A stretch of DNA of 25,026 bases from a virus. Shown here piece after piece: positions 1 through 7,004 of the stretch. Made by a program: the position numbers and the translations under genes. The stretch is from the IMG/VR virus record IMGVR_UViG_3300035698_013493, positions 1 through 25,026 of that record; one strand, written 5' to 3'. Numbering within the stretch: the stretch's first letter is position 1; each line of letters begins with the position of its first letter. The notes under the pieces were generated by a model, which searched no databases, had not been told where the DNA came from, and saw only the letters and a program-made list of their open reading frames with translations.

Positions 1-56
1 AGGCTGATGCCGGTGATGGGTTTGATATGAAAACAACAAAGGAGGACAGACGATGA
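1..56 (+). other. Left-edge remnant: end of an upstream reading frame plus a 9-codon overlapping ORF
   Basis: Frame 1 reads to a TGA at 28-30 and ends in PVMGLI, which resembles the last residues (PVMGWI) of the methyltransferase at 381-1028. An ATG at 27 overlaps that stop (ATGA) and encodes only MKTTKEDRR before a TGA at 54-56. The same start, MKTTK, opens the gene at 1025. The Shine-Dalgarno site of the next gene (AAAGGAGG) lies inside this short ORF. It is either the true end of an upstream gene or a decayed copy of the methyltransferase/zincin-like junction. Too little is visible to choose. Confidence 0.3.
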
Positions 57-271
57 CAGCAGGAAGAACGATGCTAGGCGGTAGGTATTACAAGATCATT
101 CGTGAAGGCGTAGACCCGACGCGTGCAGATGACGCCGTGGCCTATAAAGACGGCGAAGACCTGTGCGTTACATCGAAGGTATACGACGCGATTCTCGACC
201 TGATCGAGCAGGCCAAGCCCGATGTCGGAATTGCTATAGCCGTAGCGGCTACGGTATGGGCTTTTATGTAG
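53..271 (+). CDS. Hypothetical small phage protein (72 aa)
   Basis: I do not recognise this protein. The ATG at 53 is chosen because AAAGGAGG sits 8-9 bases upstream. The first 55 residues are charged and soluble-looking (GGRYYKIIREG near residue 10, AVYDAILDLIEQ-like helix at about 43-53). The last 15 residues (VGIAIAVAATVWAFM) are strongly hydrophobic and end the protein, so it could be a tail-anchored membrane protein, although the segment is short for a full membrane span. The DNA coding this tail contains a perfect hairpin, CCGTAG/CTACGG with a CGG loop (about 241-255). About 110 bases with no convincing gene separate it from the methyltransferase. Confidence 0.6.
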   Translation: MTAGRTMLGGRYYKIIREGVDPTRADDAVAYKDGEDLCVTSKVYDAILDLIEQAKPDVGIAIAVAATVWAFM

Positions 272-344
272 GCAATTACAAGATAACCCACCATGAAGTG
301 CGAAGCGTGCGGCTACACGATCATGGAAAGCGAGGCATGGGAGG

Positions 345-372
345 TTGATAGATATTGATAGCAAATTGATAG
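345..372 (+). repeat. Three phased TTGATAG repeats upstream of the methyltransferase
   Basis: TTGATAG occurs at 345-351, 355-361 and 366-372, so the copies start 10 and 11 bases apart, about one helical turn. The third copy runs into the AGGAGGAG ribosome-binding site at 371-378. Repeats on one DNA face directly before a start codon can be operator half-sites. No -35/-10 pair was identified here, and the spacing could be chance in an A/T-rich gap. Confidence 0.3.
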
Positions 373-380
373 GAGGAGAA

Positions 381-1028
381 ATGAAACCAACAGCAAGAAC
401 CGGGGACAAAATGAGTACAGTAAAGCTGAACGTGGGCTGTGGAACTGATTACCGGCCGGGCTTTATCAACATTGATGGAAGCAATACTATATCAAAGGTT
501 GATAAAGTAATTATTTTCCCGGAACATTTATTCCCGGAACATTTTGCCCAGGAAACGGTTGACTATATTTTGTGCAATGATTTCATTGAACACCATTTCC
601 ATTGGGACGCAGTAAGAATACTTGCAGACTTCTACCAAATACTCAAGGTTGGTGGTAGACTACAGATACGGACACCTGACAGCACTCGCATTATCATTTG
701 CCCCTTCTTCACCGTAGAAAAGAAACTGACCATGTTGTTCGGGGGACAAGACATCCTGCAAGGCAGTGATAAAGAAATGAACCAATCCCGTAAAGAATTT
801 CCACAGTATTTCTGCCATAAATATGGCTGGACAAAAAGAAGGATGCAAAGAGACCTGAAACGAATAGGCTTCAATATACTGAGAATCAAAAACAGGGGAA
901 CAAATTTCGTGGCTTTGGCAGAGAAGCCTTCCATGGAAATCCAGAATGTAGAGGGATTCTGCGATATGTGGAATAAACATAACTCACCTATGCCGGACGG
1001 GGTTGAGCCGGTAATGGGGTGGATATGA
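381..1028 (+). CDS. Class I SAM-dependent methyltransferase
   Basis: A Rossmann-fold methyltransferase of the Methyltransf_11/COG4627-like type; the substrate cannot be read from the sequence. Motif I is LNVGCG at residues 16-21. D32 in FINID is in the position of the ribose-binding acid. IEH at 69-71 is the usual post-motif segment and LKVGG at 88-92 precedes strand 5 (RTPDS). The start at 381 is chosen over an in-frame ATG at 345 because AGGAGGAG ends just before it; 345 would add 12 residues with no ribosome site. Length is 215 aa, short for an enzyme that carries a separate target-recognition domain. The stop overlaps the next start by four bases (ATGA, 1025-1028), so the two are probably translationally coupled. 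In phages such enzymes may act on DNA, glycans or protein; none is favoured here. Confidence 0.85.
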   Translation: MKPTARTGDKMSTVKLNVGCGTDYRPGFINIDGSNTISKVDKVIIFPEHLFPEHFAQETVDYILCNDFIEHHFHWDAVRILADFYQILKVGGRLQIRTPDSTRIIICPFFTVEKKLTMLFGGQDILQGSDKEMNQSRKEFPQYFCHKYGWTKRRMQRDLKRIGFNILRIKNRGTNFVALAEKPSMEIQNVEGFCDMWNKHNSPMPDGVEPVMGWI

Positions 1029-1366
1029 AAACAACTAAAGCACAATTTGAACAATTCAAAAAATCGTTTCTGTACTGGCAGGAGAAGCTGGGGTTACAGC
1101 GGTGGCAAGCATATTTTATTCATGAGAAGATAGGCGAGCACGCATTCGCTGATGTTTGTGTAGATTTCTCTGGCACTGTTGCAACTGTTCGTCTGAATAC
1201 TTCTATTCGTACAAAGCTGACTTTAGATGCAGTACTAAGCGGAAAGCATGAAGCAATTGAACTTCTGTTGTACAGTTTGCAATCTATGGCAAGAACTTCG
1301 TGGAGCAAGACTGAAGTTGATGAAAAAACCCACGAGATAGTCAGAGTATTGGAGAAGGTGTTATGA
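1025..1366 (+). CDS. Zincin-like phage protein with a degenerate HEXXH motif
   Basis: A small (113 aa) phage protein that I associate with a group of short predicted metallopeptidase-like proteins starting MKTTK, with a WQ..LGL..W N-terminus, a beta segment ending ATVRLN and a KHEAI helix. The helix reads KHEAIELLL: His75 and Glu76 of an HEXXH site are kept, but the second His is Glu79 (numbering from 1025). A zinc site would therefore need a changed ligand set, or the protein may no longer be a peptidase. The start at 1025 forms the ATGA overlap with the methyltransferase; an ATG at 1019 would add two residues. It also overlaps the following lipoprotein gene by four bases. The family assignment rests on pattern memory, and the function is inferred. 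Confidence 0.7.
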   Translation: MKTTKAQFEQFKKSFLYWQEKLGLQRWQAYFIHEKIGEHAFADVCVDFSGTVATVRLNTSIRTKLTLDAVLSGKHEAIELLLYSLQSMARTSWSKTEVDEKTHEIVRVLEKVL

Positions 1367-1839
1367 AGTATCTTTGTATCGTATTATTGGTCGGGTTGTT
1401 GCTCGGGTGTGTTGAAGACGATTACCCGACCATCGTTATTCCCGATGGGACCACAAATATAGCGGGAACTGTCGACATAGTGTGGGAAACCAATAGGATG
1501 AGTTATTCTAGTGATGTATCTGGTGTGGATTTCTCTGACTTTATTGTTTTTGGTCCAGTAATCATAAACGGATCCGGCAAGGTCACAATTGAGGAAGGCG
1601 TCACGTTAGATGAAGCGACCTTGCTTTTTTGGGAAGGTGTGGAACAGGTGCATGGCGGTTCGACCAACATAATTAAACGACTTGCCAAGGAAGGGCATAT
1701 CTGTGAGGTGCTTGGACATTCATGGAGAAAAGGGCGACCGGGAGGGGGATGGTATGCTGATTATCATCCTAACACATATTATCGGACATGCCGTATCTGT
1801 GGAAAGTGCGAGAAGCAGACAATCAATGATTGGAAATAG
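1363..1839 (+). CDS. Phage-encoded lipoprotein with C-terminal Cys/His cluster
   Basis: The N-terminus is a lipoprotein signal: MKYLC start, hydrophobic core to residue 14, lipobox LLLGC with Cys16 as the predicted lipidated residue, then VEDDY. Asp at +3/+4 (residues 19-20) would not clearly force inner-membrane retention. The middle is beta-rich (residues 25-95). The C-terminus holds His112, Cys114 and His119, then Cys143, Cys146 and Cys149 in RTCRICGKCEK, a probable small zinc or disulfide knuckle. Its start overlaps the previous stop (ATGA, 1363-1366). An envelope lipoprotein in a phage could act in superinfection exclusion or lysis; that is inference from the lipobox alone. A cytoplasmic zinc-ribbon reading is less likely given the clean lipobox. 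Confidence 0.75.
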   Translation: MKYLCIVLLVGLLLGCVEDDYPTIVIPDGTTNIAGTVDIVWETNRMSYSSDVSGVDFSDFIVFGPVIINGSGKVTIEEGVTLDEATLLFWEGVEQVHGGSTNIIKRLAKEGHICEVLGHSWRKGRPGGGWYADYHPNTYYRTCRICGKCEKQTINDWK

Positions 1840-1841
1840 AT

Positions 1842-2003
1842 ATGAATACAGAACCGGATGCTGAGCTCCAGCGCAAGCAAGATGCTGATATCATTGATTT
1901 CTTTCGCAAGTCGTTGCTGCCGTATCAACGGCAAGCACTTGACCGCTTACGTGCAAAAGCTGAAGCGGAAAACGGTAAACTCAACATAAATGAAAGGAGA
2001 TGA
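1842..2003 (+). CDS. Hypothetical small protein (53 aa), upstream of ssb
   Basis: An ATG two bases after the lipoprotein stop opens a 53-codon frame: MNTEPDAELQRKQDADI... ending in NINERR. It is charged and probably helical, with no membrane segment and no motif I recognise. Support is positional: it fills the gap between two well-supported genes in the same direction, and its stop (2001-2003) lies 3 bases before the ssb start, with the ssb ribosome site (AAGGAGA, 1994-2000) inside its last codons. No strong ribosome site of its own is seen, so translation may be coupled to the lipoprotein gene. Confidence 0.5.
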   Translation: MNTEPDAELQRKQDADIIDFFRKSLLPYQRQALDRLRAKAEAENGKLNINERR

Positions 2004-2006
2004 GTA

Positions 2007-2402
2007 ATGAGTGGAATGGCAAAGGTAATCATTATGGGCCGGATCGGGCGGACGCCTGAGTTGAAATATCTGAAGGATGGCGACCCTGTCCTTGAAATCC
2101 CTGTTGCGGTTGGAGATGGGAAGGACCACACGTCCTGGTTCGACTGCACTTTCTTCGGAAAGACCGCTGACAATGTGGCTAAGTATTTCAATAAGGGTTC
2201 CCGGATCCTGCTAGAAGGAAATCTCTGGCAGGATAAATGGGAGAAGGACGGTACACCCCGATCGAAGGTAAAAGTCAAGGCGTACTCCTTCCATTTCATT
2301 GATGCGAAGTCTGAGGAACCTTCTGAATTTGACCAGCGGCCGGCTGTTGAGGAAGAGGACGTGTCACAAGATCAGAAAGAGGAGTCCCCACTTCCATTTT
2401 GA
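2007..2402 (+). CDS. ssb: Single-stranded DNA-binding protein
   Basis: SSB coats single-stranded DNA during replication and recruits partner proteins through its acidic tail. The OB fold spans about residues 5-100: AKVIIMGRIGRTPELKY at the start, WFDCTFFGKTA with aromatic residues W44, F45 and F49, the helix NVAKYFNKGSR, then LLEGNLW and VKVKAYSFHF. The C-terminus (residues 101-131) is a disordered, acidic tail ending SPLPF, close to the bacterial DDDIPF tip. Length 131 aa is slightly short for bacterial SSB but usual for phage SSB. The start at 2007 is set by AAGGAGA six bases upstream. It marks the end of a replication or nucleotide module before the packaging genes. Confidence 0.93.
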   Translation: MSGMAKVIIMGRIGRTPELKYLKDGDPVLEIPVAVGDGKDHTSWFDCTFFGKTADNVAKYFNKGSRILLEGNLWQDKWEKDGTPRSKVKVKAYSFHFIDAKSEEPSEFDQRPAVEEEDVSQDQKEESPLPF

Positions 2403-2403
2403 A

Positions 2404-2504
2404 AGGATGTAGAGTGCTTTCTGCTACAAACATCCTGCATACAGGAGAATTGGAAAAGGCTAACATGATGCGGCCCGCATTATAGGCTCTGTAGAAAGCA
2501 CTCT
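2404..2504 (+). ncRNA. Candidate structured RNA (three-way junction) in the ssb 3' intergenic region
   Basis: The gap after ssb folds by simple base complementarity. P1 pairs AGAGTGCTTT (2411-2420) with 2495-2504, a CTG bulge follows, and CTACA (2424-2428) pairs with TGTAG (2490-2494). P2 is TCCTG/CAGGA with a CATA loop (2433-2446). P3 is ATGATGCG/CGCATTAT with a GCC loop and one G-U pair (2465-2483). A competing helix exists: AGGATGT (2404-2410) with ACATCCT (2430-2436), which would trap the P1 5' strand in its loop and use part of P2. There is only a weak U-rich tail, so it is not a plain terminator. It could be an RNA gene, a 3'-UTR element or a switch for the 52-aa gene at 2528. No known RNA family was recognised. 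Confidence 0.5.
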
Positions 2505-2527
2505 TAATTTATTAACCGAGGATAACG

Positions 2528-2686
2528 ATGAGTACAAGCAAGCGTGACAGGAAATACAAGGAGCGATTCAGAAAGAAACTTCCCAAAAAAATACGACCCT
2601 TGCCTTTTGAAAAGGAAAAAAAGACATTGACGCATTGGAGCAAGCCAACAGAGATGATTAAAAGTGGACATGGAACAATTACATAA
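2528..2686 (+). CDS. Hypothetical small basic protein (52 aa)
   Basis: ATG at 2528 is preceded by GAGG six bases upstream. The frame gives 52 residues starting MSTSKRDRKYKERFRKK and is very rich in Lys and Arg through residue 33, then less charged (THWSKPTEMIKSGHGTIT). The charge suggests nucleic-acid or protein binding, but no domain is recognisable. It lies between the structured RNA and the terminator at 2741 and appears to be the last gene of the left-hand operon. The base composition here is A-rich relative to the structural genes. Confidence 0.5.
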   Translation: MSTSKRDRKYKERFRKKLPKKIRPLPFEKEKKTLTHWSKPTEMIKSGHGTIT

Positions 2687-2740
2687 AGCGGTGGGAGAAG
2701 CGGAAGTAATTCAGGGAATCCAATATCTTAATCTTAACTG

Positions 2741-2780
2741 AAGGCAGTATGGCCGTTAATGGTTGTACTGCCTTTTCTTT
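2741..2780 (+). terminator. Rho-independent terminator ahead of the packaging genes
   Basis: AAGGCAGTA (2741-2749) pairs perfectly with TACTGCCTT (2766-2774). The inner TGGCC/GGTTG strands extend the helix with G-C and G-U pairs around a GTTAAT loop. TTTTCTTT follows the stem at 2773-2780. This ends the module containing ssb and the 52-aa gene. The 60-odd bases up to the terminase small subunit hold a TTGACG (2786-2791), but no convincing -10 at a usable position. Confidence 0.8.
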
Positions 2781-2821
2781 TGATCTTGACGTTTCTCTCG
2801 AATTGTGGTAAGCGCATTCTT

Positions 2822-3439
2822 ATGAAGAAGTGTGATCCCAGTGTGCCAAAACATAAGAGCAAGCCGAAAAAGAAAGTTCCGTCTGACCCAGCCAAGCCGG
2901 TAAAGAATCATAAACATGAGACGTTTATCCAAGGCTGTATCGAGGGGAGCCGATGTGATGAGTACATTTCCGTCTACCCGCGAGCCGCCAAGTGGAAGCG
3001 TGATTCGGTACTCAGGGAGTCGCACAGGCTTTATACCCGCTATCTACCAAGAATCACTTTACTGCGAACAGATATGGCTGAACGGCTTCAGTCCAAACGT
3101 ATTGCGACCAAAGAAGAGATCGCTGCGGATTACACTCTGATAATGCGGACTACCTTGGCTGATTTCGTCGAGGTGGATCAGGATGGTGAGTTATTTGTCA
3201 AGGTCACGAAAGAGACAATAGGCGTACTGGCCCTAAAGCGGATCAAGCTCAAGCGAATAGTTGATGAGGCTGGTAATCAGGTCATGGGGATTCACTTGAC
3301 CGATCTGGAGTTGGTCGATCCTGTTACTGTCAGGAAAGCACTGGCAGAGCTCCTGGGCTACAATGCGCCCAAAGAAGCCAATGTCCGCGTATTCGGTATC
3401 GCCGAGATCCTGGATGAAATTGATCAGGGTGCCGAGTGA
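2822..3439 (+). CDS. terS: Terminase small subunit (DNA recognition for packaging)
   Basis: The small terminase binds phage DNA and loads the large subunit. The first 30 residues are Lys/Pro-rich and basic, then comes a helix-turn-helix-like stretch (residues about 33-70: FIQGCIEGSRCDEYISVYP, then RESHRLYTRY). The rest follows the Terminase_2-like pattern: RIATKEEIAADYTLIMR, an acidic beta insert, and the closing KALAELLGYNAPKEAN near residue 180. Length is 205 aa. The start at 2822 is preferred: the in-frame ATG at 2759 would lie inside the terminator hairpin, lacks a ribosome site and would add a hydrophobic stretch that mimics a lipoprotein signal. The stop overlaps the GTG of the large subunit by four bases (GTGA), the usual coupling of the two terminase genes. 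Confidence 0.8.
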   Translation: MKKCDPSVPKHKSKPKKKVPSDPAKPVKNHKHETFIQGCIEGSRCDEYISVYPRAAKWKRDSVLRESHRLYTRYLPRITLLRTDMAERLQSKRIATKEEIAADYTLIMRTTLADFVEVDQDGELFVKVTKETIGVLALKRIKLKRIVDEAGNQVMGIHLTDLELVDPVTVRKALAELLGYNAPKEANVRVFGIAEILDEIDQGAE

Positions 3440-4857
3440 AGGGCGGCGACGATCGCCAGCGACTCAAAGACCTGCTTATCAGGTATCGTGTTGACGCGGT
3501 GGCATTTGTCGTTCAGGTACTCCAAGCCAAGCCCACCAAACAGCAGGCTATGATTCTGAGGGCGATTGTGGAGCCGGGCGCCAGAGTTTCGCTGCGGTCC
3601 GGGCACGGCGTGGGCAAGACATCACTACTGGCATGGATTATCCTCTGGCAGCTCTGTCTCTGGCCGCATGACACGCGGATCGGTTGCCTGGCTCCTACTG
3701 CGCATCAGCTCTATGATGAGCTCTGGGCCGAGATAGCCAAGTGGAAGGGCCAAATGATTCAGGCGTTCGCGCAAATGCTGAACGTCCATTCTGACCGGGT
3801 TGTCGTTGTCGGGCGTGAAAAGACCTCGTGGGCTGCGGCTCGAACGGCCAGACCAGAGAACCCAGAGGCGCTCCAGGGGCTCCATTGCCAGAATATGATG
3901 ATTTTAGTTGACGAATCTTCAGGTGTTCACGAAAAGATATTTGAGGTTGGTGAGGGTGCGCTGACCACGGAGGGCGCACGGATCATTCTCACTGGGAACC
4001 CGACCAGGACAGATGGCTACTTCTACCGATCGCACACGTCGGACCGGGCGCACTGGAAGACGTTTGTGTTCAGCGCGGTAGATTCGGAGCTTGTGTCGAA
4101 GGAGTGGGTCAAGCAGATGGGCGACCGGTACGGCAAGGACTCTGACGTGTATCGGGTTCGAGTGAAAGGCGAGTTCCCGAAGGGCTCGGCTGACACGCTG
4201 ATCCCGCTGGAACTGGTCGAGGCGGCTATTGGACGTGATATCAAGACTGAGACATCAAAAAGAATAGCGGGCCTGGACGTTGCCCGGTTTGGCGACGACG
4301 CTAATGCCCTGGTGATACGACAAGGTGGGATGCTGACCCATGTCGAGCAATGGTATAAGCAGGACACAATGGTCACGACAGGGCGTGCTGTGGGTGCGTT
4401 CAGGCGTAAGAAACTATTTGATCGTATCCATGTTGACGAAATCGGGATGGGTGCCGGCGTTGTTGATCGGCTGAAAGAGCTGGGGATACCGGTGCTTGGC
4501 GTAAACGTGGGTGAGTCGGCCCCAGAGCGTGACGAGTATATGCGCTACCGAGATCAGCTCTGGTGGGCGGTGAAAGAATGGTTTGAAGCCCGGACCTGCC
4601 GGATTGACCCGAAACTTGACAGGGATCTCGTCAACTTGCTCGTGGCGGAGCTGACAGGCATCAAATACACGTACACGTCATCGGGTAAGATCAAAGTACA
4701 GGGTAAGCGTGAATTCAAGGAAGACGGCATAATCGTTTTTGACGGACTGAAACGCAGCCCGAACATTGGTGACGCGTTGATGCTGACTTTTGCTGAGGGT
4801 GTCGTTACAGGCGGAAAAGGAACGGCTGAGATAAAAACGGAAGACTATCCATGGTGA
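3436..4857 (+). CDS. terL: Terminase large subunit (packaging ATPase/nuclease)
   Basis: The motor that cuts concatemeric DNA and pumps it into the prohead through the portal. The ATPase domain has Walker A GHGVGKT at residues 56-62, Walker B ILVDE at 156-160 and the coupling motif LTGNPT at 185-190. The C-terminal RNase H-like nuclease has D281 (GLDVARFGDD), D334 (HVDEIG) and D446 (PNIGDALML) as the expected metal-binding acids. Length is 473 aa, usual for the family. Translation starts at a GTG that overlaps the terS stop. The portal gene follows 12 bases after the stop. All expected catalytic residues are present, so it should be active. Packaging strategy (headful or cos) cannot be judged from motifs alone. 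Confidence 0.95.
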   Translation: MKGGDDRQRLKDLLIRYRVDAVAFVVQVLQAKPTKQQAMILRAIVEPGARVSLRSGHGVGKTSLLAWIILWQLCLWPHDTRIGCLAPTAHQLYDELWAEIAKWKGQMIQAFAQMLNVHSDRVVVVGREKTSWAAARTARPENPEALQGLHCQNMMILVDESSGVHEKIFEVGEGALTTEGARIILTGNPTRTDGYFYRSHTSDRAHWKTFVFSAVDSELVSKEWVKQMGDRYGKDSDVYRVRVKGEFPKGSADTLIPLELVEAAIGRDIKTETSKRIAGLDVARFGDDANALVIRQGGMLTHVEQWYKQDTMVTTGRAVGAFRRKKLFDRIHVDEIGMGAGVVDRLKELGIPVLGVNVGESAPERDEYMRYRDQLWWAVKEWFEARTCRIDPKLDRDLVNLLVAELTGIKYTYTSSGKIKVQGKREFKEDGIIVFDGLKRSPNIGDALMLTFAEGVVTGGKGTAEIKTEDYPW

Positions 4858-4869
4858 GGAGCAATAAAT

Positions 4870-6945
4870 ATGAATGAATCCACATTTACCGATACCGATC
4901 AGACCATATTGCCGGTTCTGACTAATACAATGATCGCCGAACGAGAGGAGCAGGAACGGCTGAAGAAACAATCGGAGAATGAACCGGTCAAGACAGCGCT
5001 CCTCGCGCATGTTGAACTGAAATGGACTGAGGCACGCGACGCCAGGAGTTCATCGGGTGTCACTGAGAAACTGCGCGATGCGGCTCGTCGGCGCCAGGGT
5101 GAATACGATTCGGATATCCTCGCAAAACTCGTTAAACGCGGGGTGCCTGCCAAGTGGATGCCTATTACCGAAACTCAATGTCTGACCGGCGAGGCATGGA
5201 TGACGGATATCGACATGACAGTGAACGAGCAATCGTGGACGCTGACTCCTACACCCGACCCGGAAATGTCCCAGAATGTCCAGCAGGAAGCTCTGAGCAT
5301 TACAATGGAAGCGGCACAGGCCCGGTTTGCTACTGGTGAAGATCCGGCCAGCCTGGAAGAGTTGGAGGAGGAGCAGGCCGAACAGGAGAAGGCTATTGAG
5401 GCACGGATCAAGAAAGAAGCGCGGGACCGTGCTGAGAAGATGAGTACCAACATTAAAGACGATTTGACCGAGGCGAAGTGGAACCAGGTCAAGAAGGACT
5501 TCCGCTCTCATTGTCTGACATTCGGCACAGGCATCTTGAAAGGGCCACTGGTTCAGATGCGGATGAAGATAGCGTGGGCGGGTGACGAGCCAACTATAAC
5601 CTCAACTCCGAAGATTTACGTGACCGCTCCCAATCCGCAGGATATCTACCCTAGCCCGAACAGCGAAGGACCGGGTGACGGCTATATCATTGAGACGTAC
5701 TCGCTCACGAGAAAAGAACTGTCCGATCTGAAGGCACTGGCCGGCTATGATTCGACAGCTATTGACAAGATTCTTTCCGATCACCCGGAAGGTGTCACGA
5801 ATCAGCAGGTAGTGGATGCCGATAGACAGAGCACGGAGAACAAGGCAACTGGTCAGAGCCAAGCGGAAAACCCCTTCGATGTTTTGGAGTTCTGGGGGCC
5901 GATCAGCGGAGAGATGCTGACAGCCGAGGGTGTTAAAGGGATCGAGAAGACTATGACCTACGAGTATCAGGTGATATGGTGTGGTACGGAGATAATCAAG
6001 TTGCTGCCCAATCCCGACCCGCTCGGGCGCAGCATCTACCACACGGCGAGCTATAAACGCATTCCGGGCTCCTTCTGGGGCAAGGGTATTCCCTTACTCA
6101 TGGGCACAGCACAGGATATCGCCAATTCCGCCGGTCGTCATATTATAGGCAACATGGCAATTGCATCCGGGCCACAGGTTGATGTGGATATGTCACAGAT
6201 CAACCCGAAGACAGATATAACCACTATGTACGCGTGGAAGGTATGGCCGACTGTAAGTAAGAGCGGAGCGAATCGGAAGGCAGTGGAATTCTTCCAGCCG
6301 GACGACCGGACAGCCGCATTGATGGCCGTCTATGATAAGGGTGTTGAGATGGGGCAGGAAGCAACTGGTATTCCCCCGTATATGTATGGCTCAGACGAAG
6401 CTGCCGGTGCGGGTAAGACTGCCAGTGGCTTGAGTATGTTGATCAATGCCTCGGCACGGGGCATGAAGGAATCGCTCGGGAACCAGGACGAAGCTGTAGC
6501 GAGCTTCATAGCCCTGTTTTACGCATGGAAGATGCTCTACGACCCGGATGATTCAATCAAAGGCGACTGTTGCGTGGAAGTCAAAGGCACTATGGGCGTA
6601 CTGCTCATGGAGTTGAGGCAGATACGGATCACGGAATTTCTCGACAGATTACTGCACCCGACCGTCTTCGAGTTTGTCGGGCCGGAAAGCATTATGAAGA
6701 CCCTGCACGAATACGGGGAACTACTGCAAATCGACCACGACAATCTGCTGCCATCAGTTGAGGAAGTTACGGATATCCTCAAGCAGCGCGAAGAATCGCA
6801 ACAGCAGGCAGAGGCTCAACAGGCGGCAGCGATGCAGGCTGAACAGGCAGTGGCTCGTGAGGAGAATGCTCGCGGTGAAGCCAGAGCAAACGAGGAACTT
6901 GCTCTGAAACGTGCCATAGGAATTGCTAATATCGAAAAAGGATAA
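4870..6945 (+). CDS. Portal protein
   Basis: A ring-forming protein at one capsid vertex through which DNA enters and leaves, and to which the tail attaches. AGGAG lies 9 bases before ATG 4870. The protein has 691 residues, close to the roughly 700-aa portals of P22-like short-tailed phages. Portal-like features are FGTGILKGP and PNPQDIYPSP in the wing/clip region, WGKGIPLLMGTAQDIAN with a following helix, and GAGKTASGLSMLINASARG, the segment portals usually carry before the crown helices. Residues about 155-200 and the last 60 (a Glu/Gln/Ala-rich stretch after EEVTDILKQREE) are predicted coiled coils; the latter could be the portal barrel. Specific assignment to one portal superfamily is not certain. 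Confidence 0.88.
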   Translation: MNESTFTDTDQTILPVLTNTMIAEREEQERLKKQSENEPVKTALLAHVELKWTEARDARSSSGVTEKLRDAARRRQGEYDSDILAKLVKRGVPAKWMPITETQCLTGEAWMTDIDMTVNEQSWTLTPTPDPEMSQNVQQEALSITMEAAQARFATGEDPASLEELEEEQAEQEKAIEARIKKEARDRAEKMSTNIKDDLTEAKWNQVKKDFRSHCLTFGTGILKGPLVQMRMKIAWAGDEPTITSTPKIYVTAPNPQDIYPSPNSEGPGDGYIIETYSLTRKELSDLKALAGYDSTAIDKILSDHPEGVTNQQVVDADRQSTENKATGQSQAENPFDVLEFWGPISGEMLTAEGVKGIEKTMTYEYQVIWCGTEIIKLLPNPDPLGRSIYHTASYKRIPGSFWGKGIPLLMGTAQDIANSAGRHIIGNMAIASGPQVDVDMSQINPKTDITTMYAWKVWPTVSKSGANRKAVEFFQPDDRTAALMAVYDKGVEMGQEATGIPPYMYGSDEAAGAGKTASGLSMLINASARGMKESLGNQDEAVASFIALFYAWKMLYDPDDSIKGDCCVEVKGTMGVLLMELRQIRITEFLDRLLHPTVFEFVGPESIMKTLHEYGELLQIDHDNLLPSVEEVTDILKQREESQQQAEAQQAAAMQAEQAVAREENARGEARANEELALKRAIGIANIEKG

Positions 6946-6954
6946 AAATTATAG

Positions 6955-6984
6955 TTGACTTTTTGAGGAAAATATGCTTACGGT
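6955..6984 (+). promoter_or_regulatory. Sigma70-like promoter after the portal gene
   Basis: TTGACT at 6955-6960 matches a strong -35. With an 18-base spacer, TACGGT at 6979-6984 keeps the T, A and final T of a -10 box. The expected start of transcription is near 6991, which gives a leader of about 140 bases before the gene at 7135. TATGCT at 6973 is a better -10 by sequence but would leave a spacer of only 12 bases. It sits in the longest gene-free stretch of the window, consistent with separate high-level transcription of scaffold and capsid. Confidence 0.55.
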
Positions 6985-7004
6985 GTGATTCATAAACAGA
7001 ATAT

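Noticed and set aside
293-358. 21-codon ORF with a CEACGY knuckle
   Set aside because: No ribosome site and too short to judge; may be a relic of a zinc-ribbon gene.
632-1054. Antisense ORF of 140 codons
   Set aside because: Shadow of the methyltransferase, which has clear motifs on the + strand.
2786-2814. TTGACG...TAAGCG promoter before terS
   Set aside because: The -10 is poor and transcription would start at the ATG itself, giving a leaderless message despite the ribosome-site use elsewhere.
2759-2821. N-terminal extension of the small terminase that looks like a lipoprotein signal (LTFLSNC)
   Set aside because: It starts inside the terminator hairpin, has no ribosome site, and small terminases are cytoplasmic.
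6397-6426. Walker A-like GAGKT in the portal protein
   Set aside because: Portals usually carry a GAG(R/K)TASG segment here, and no Walker B partner is present.
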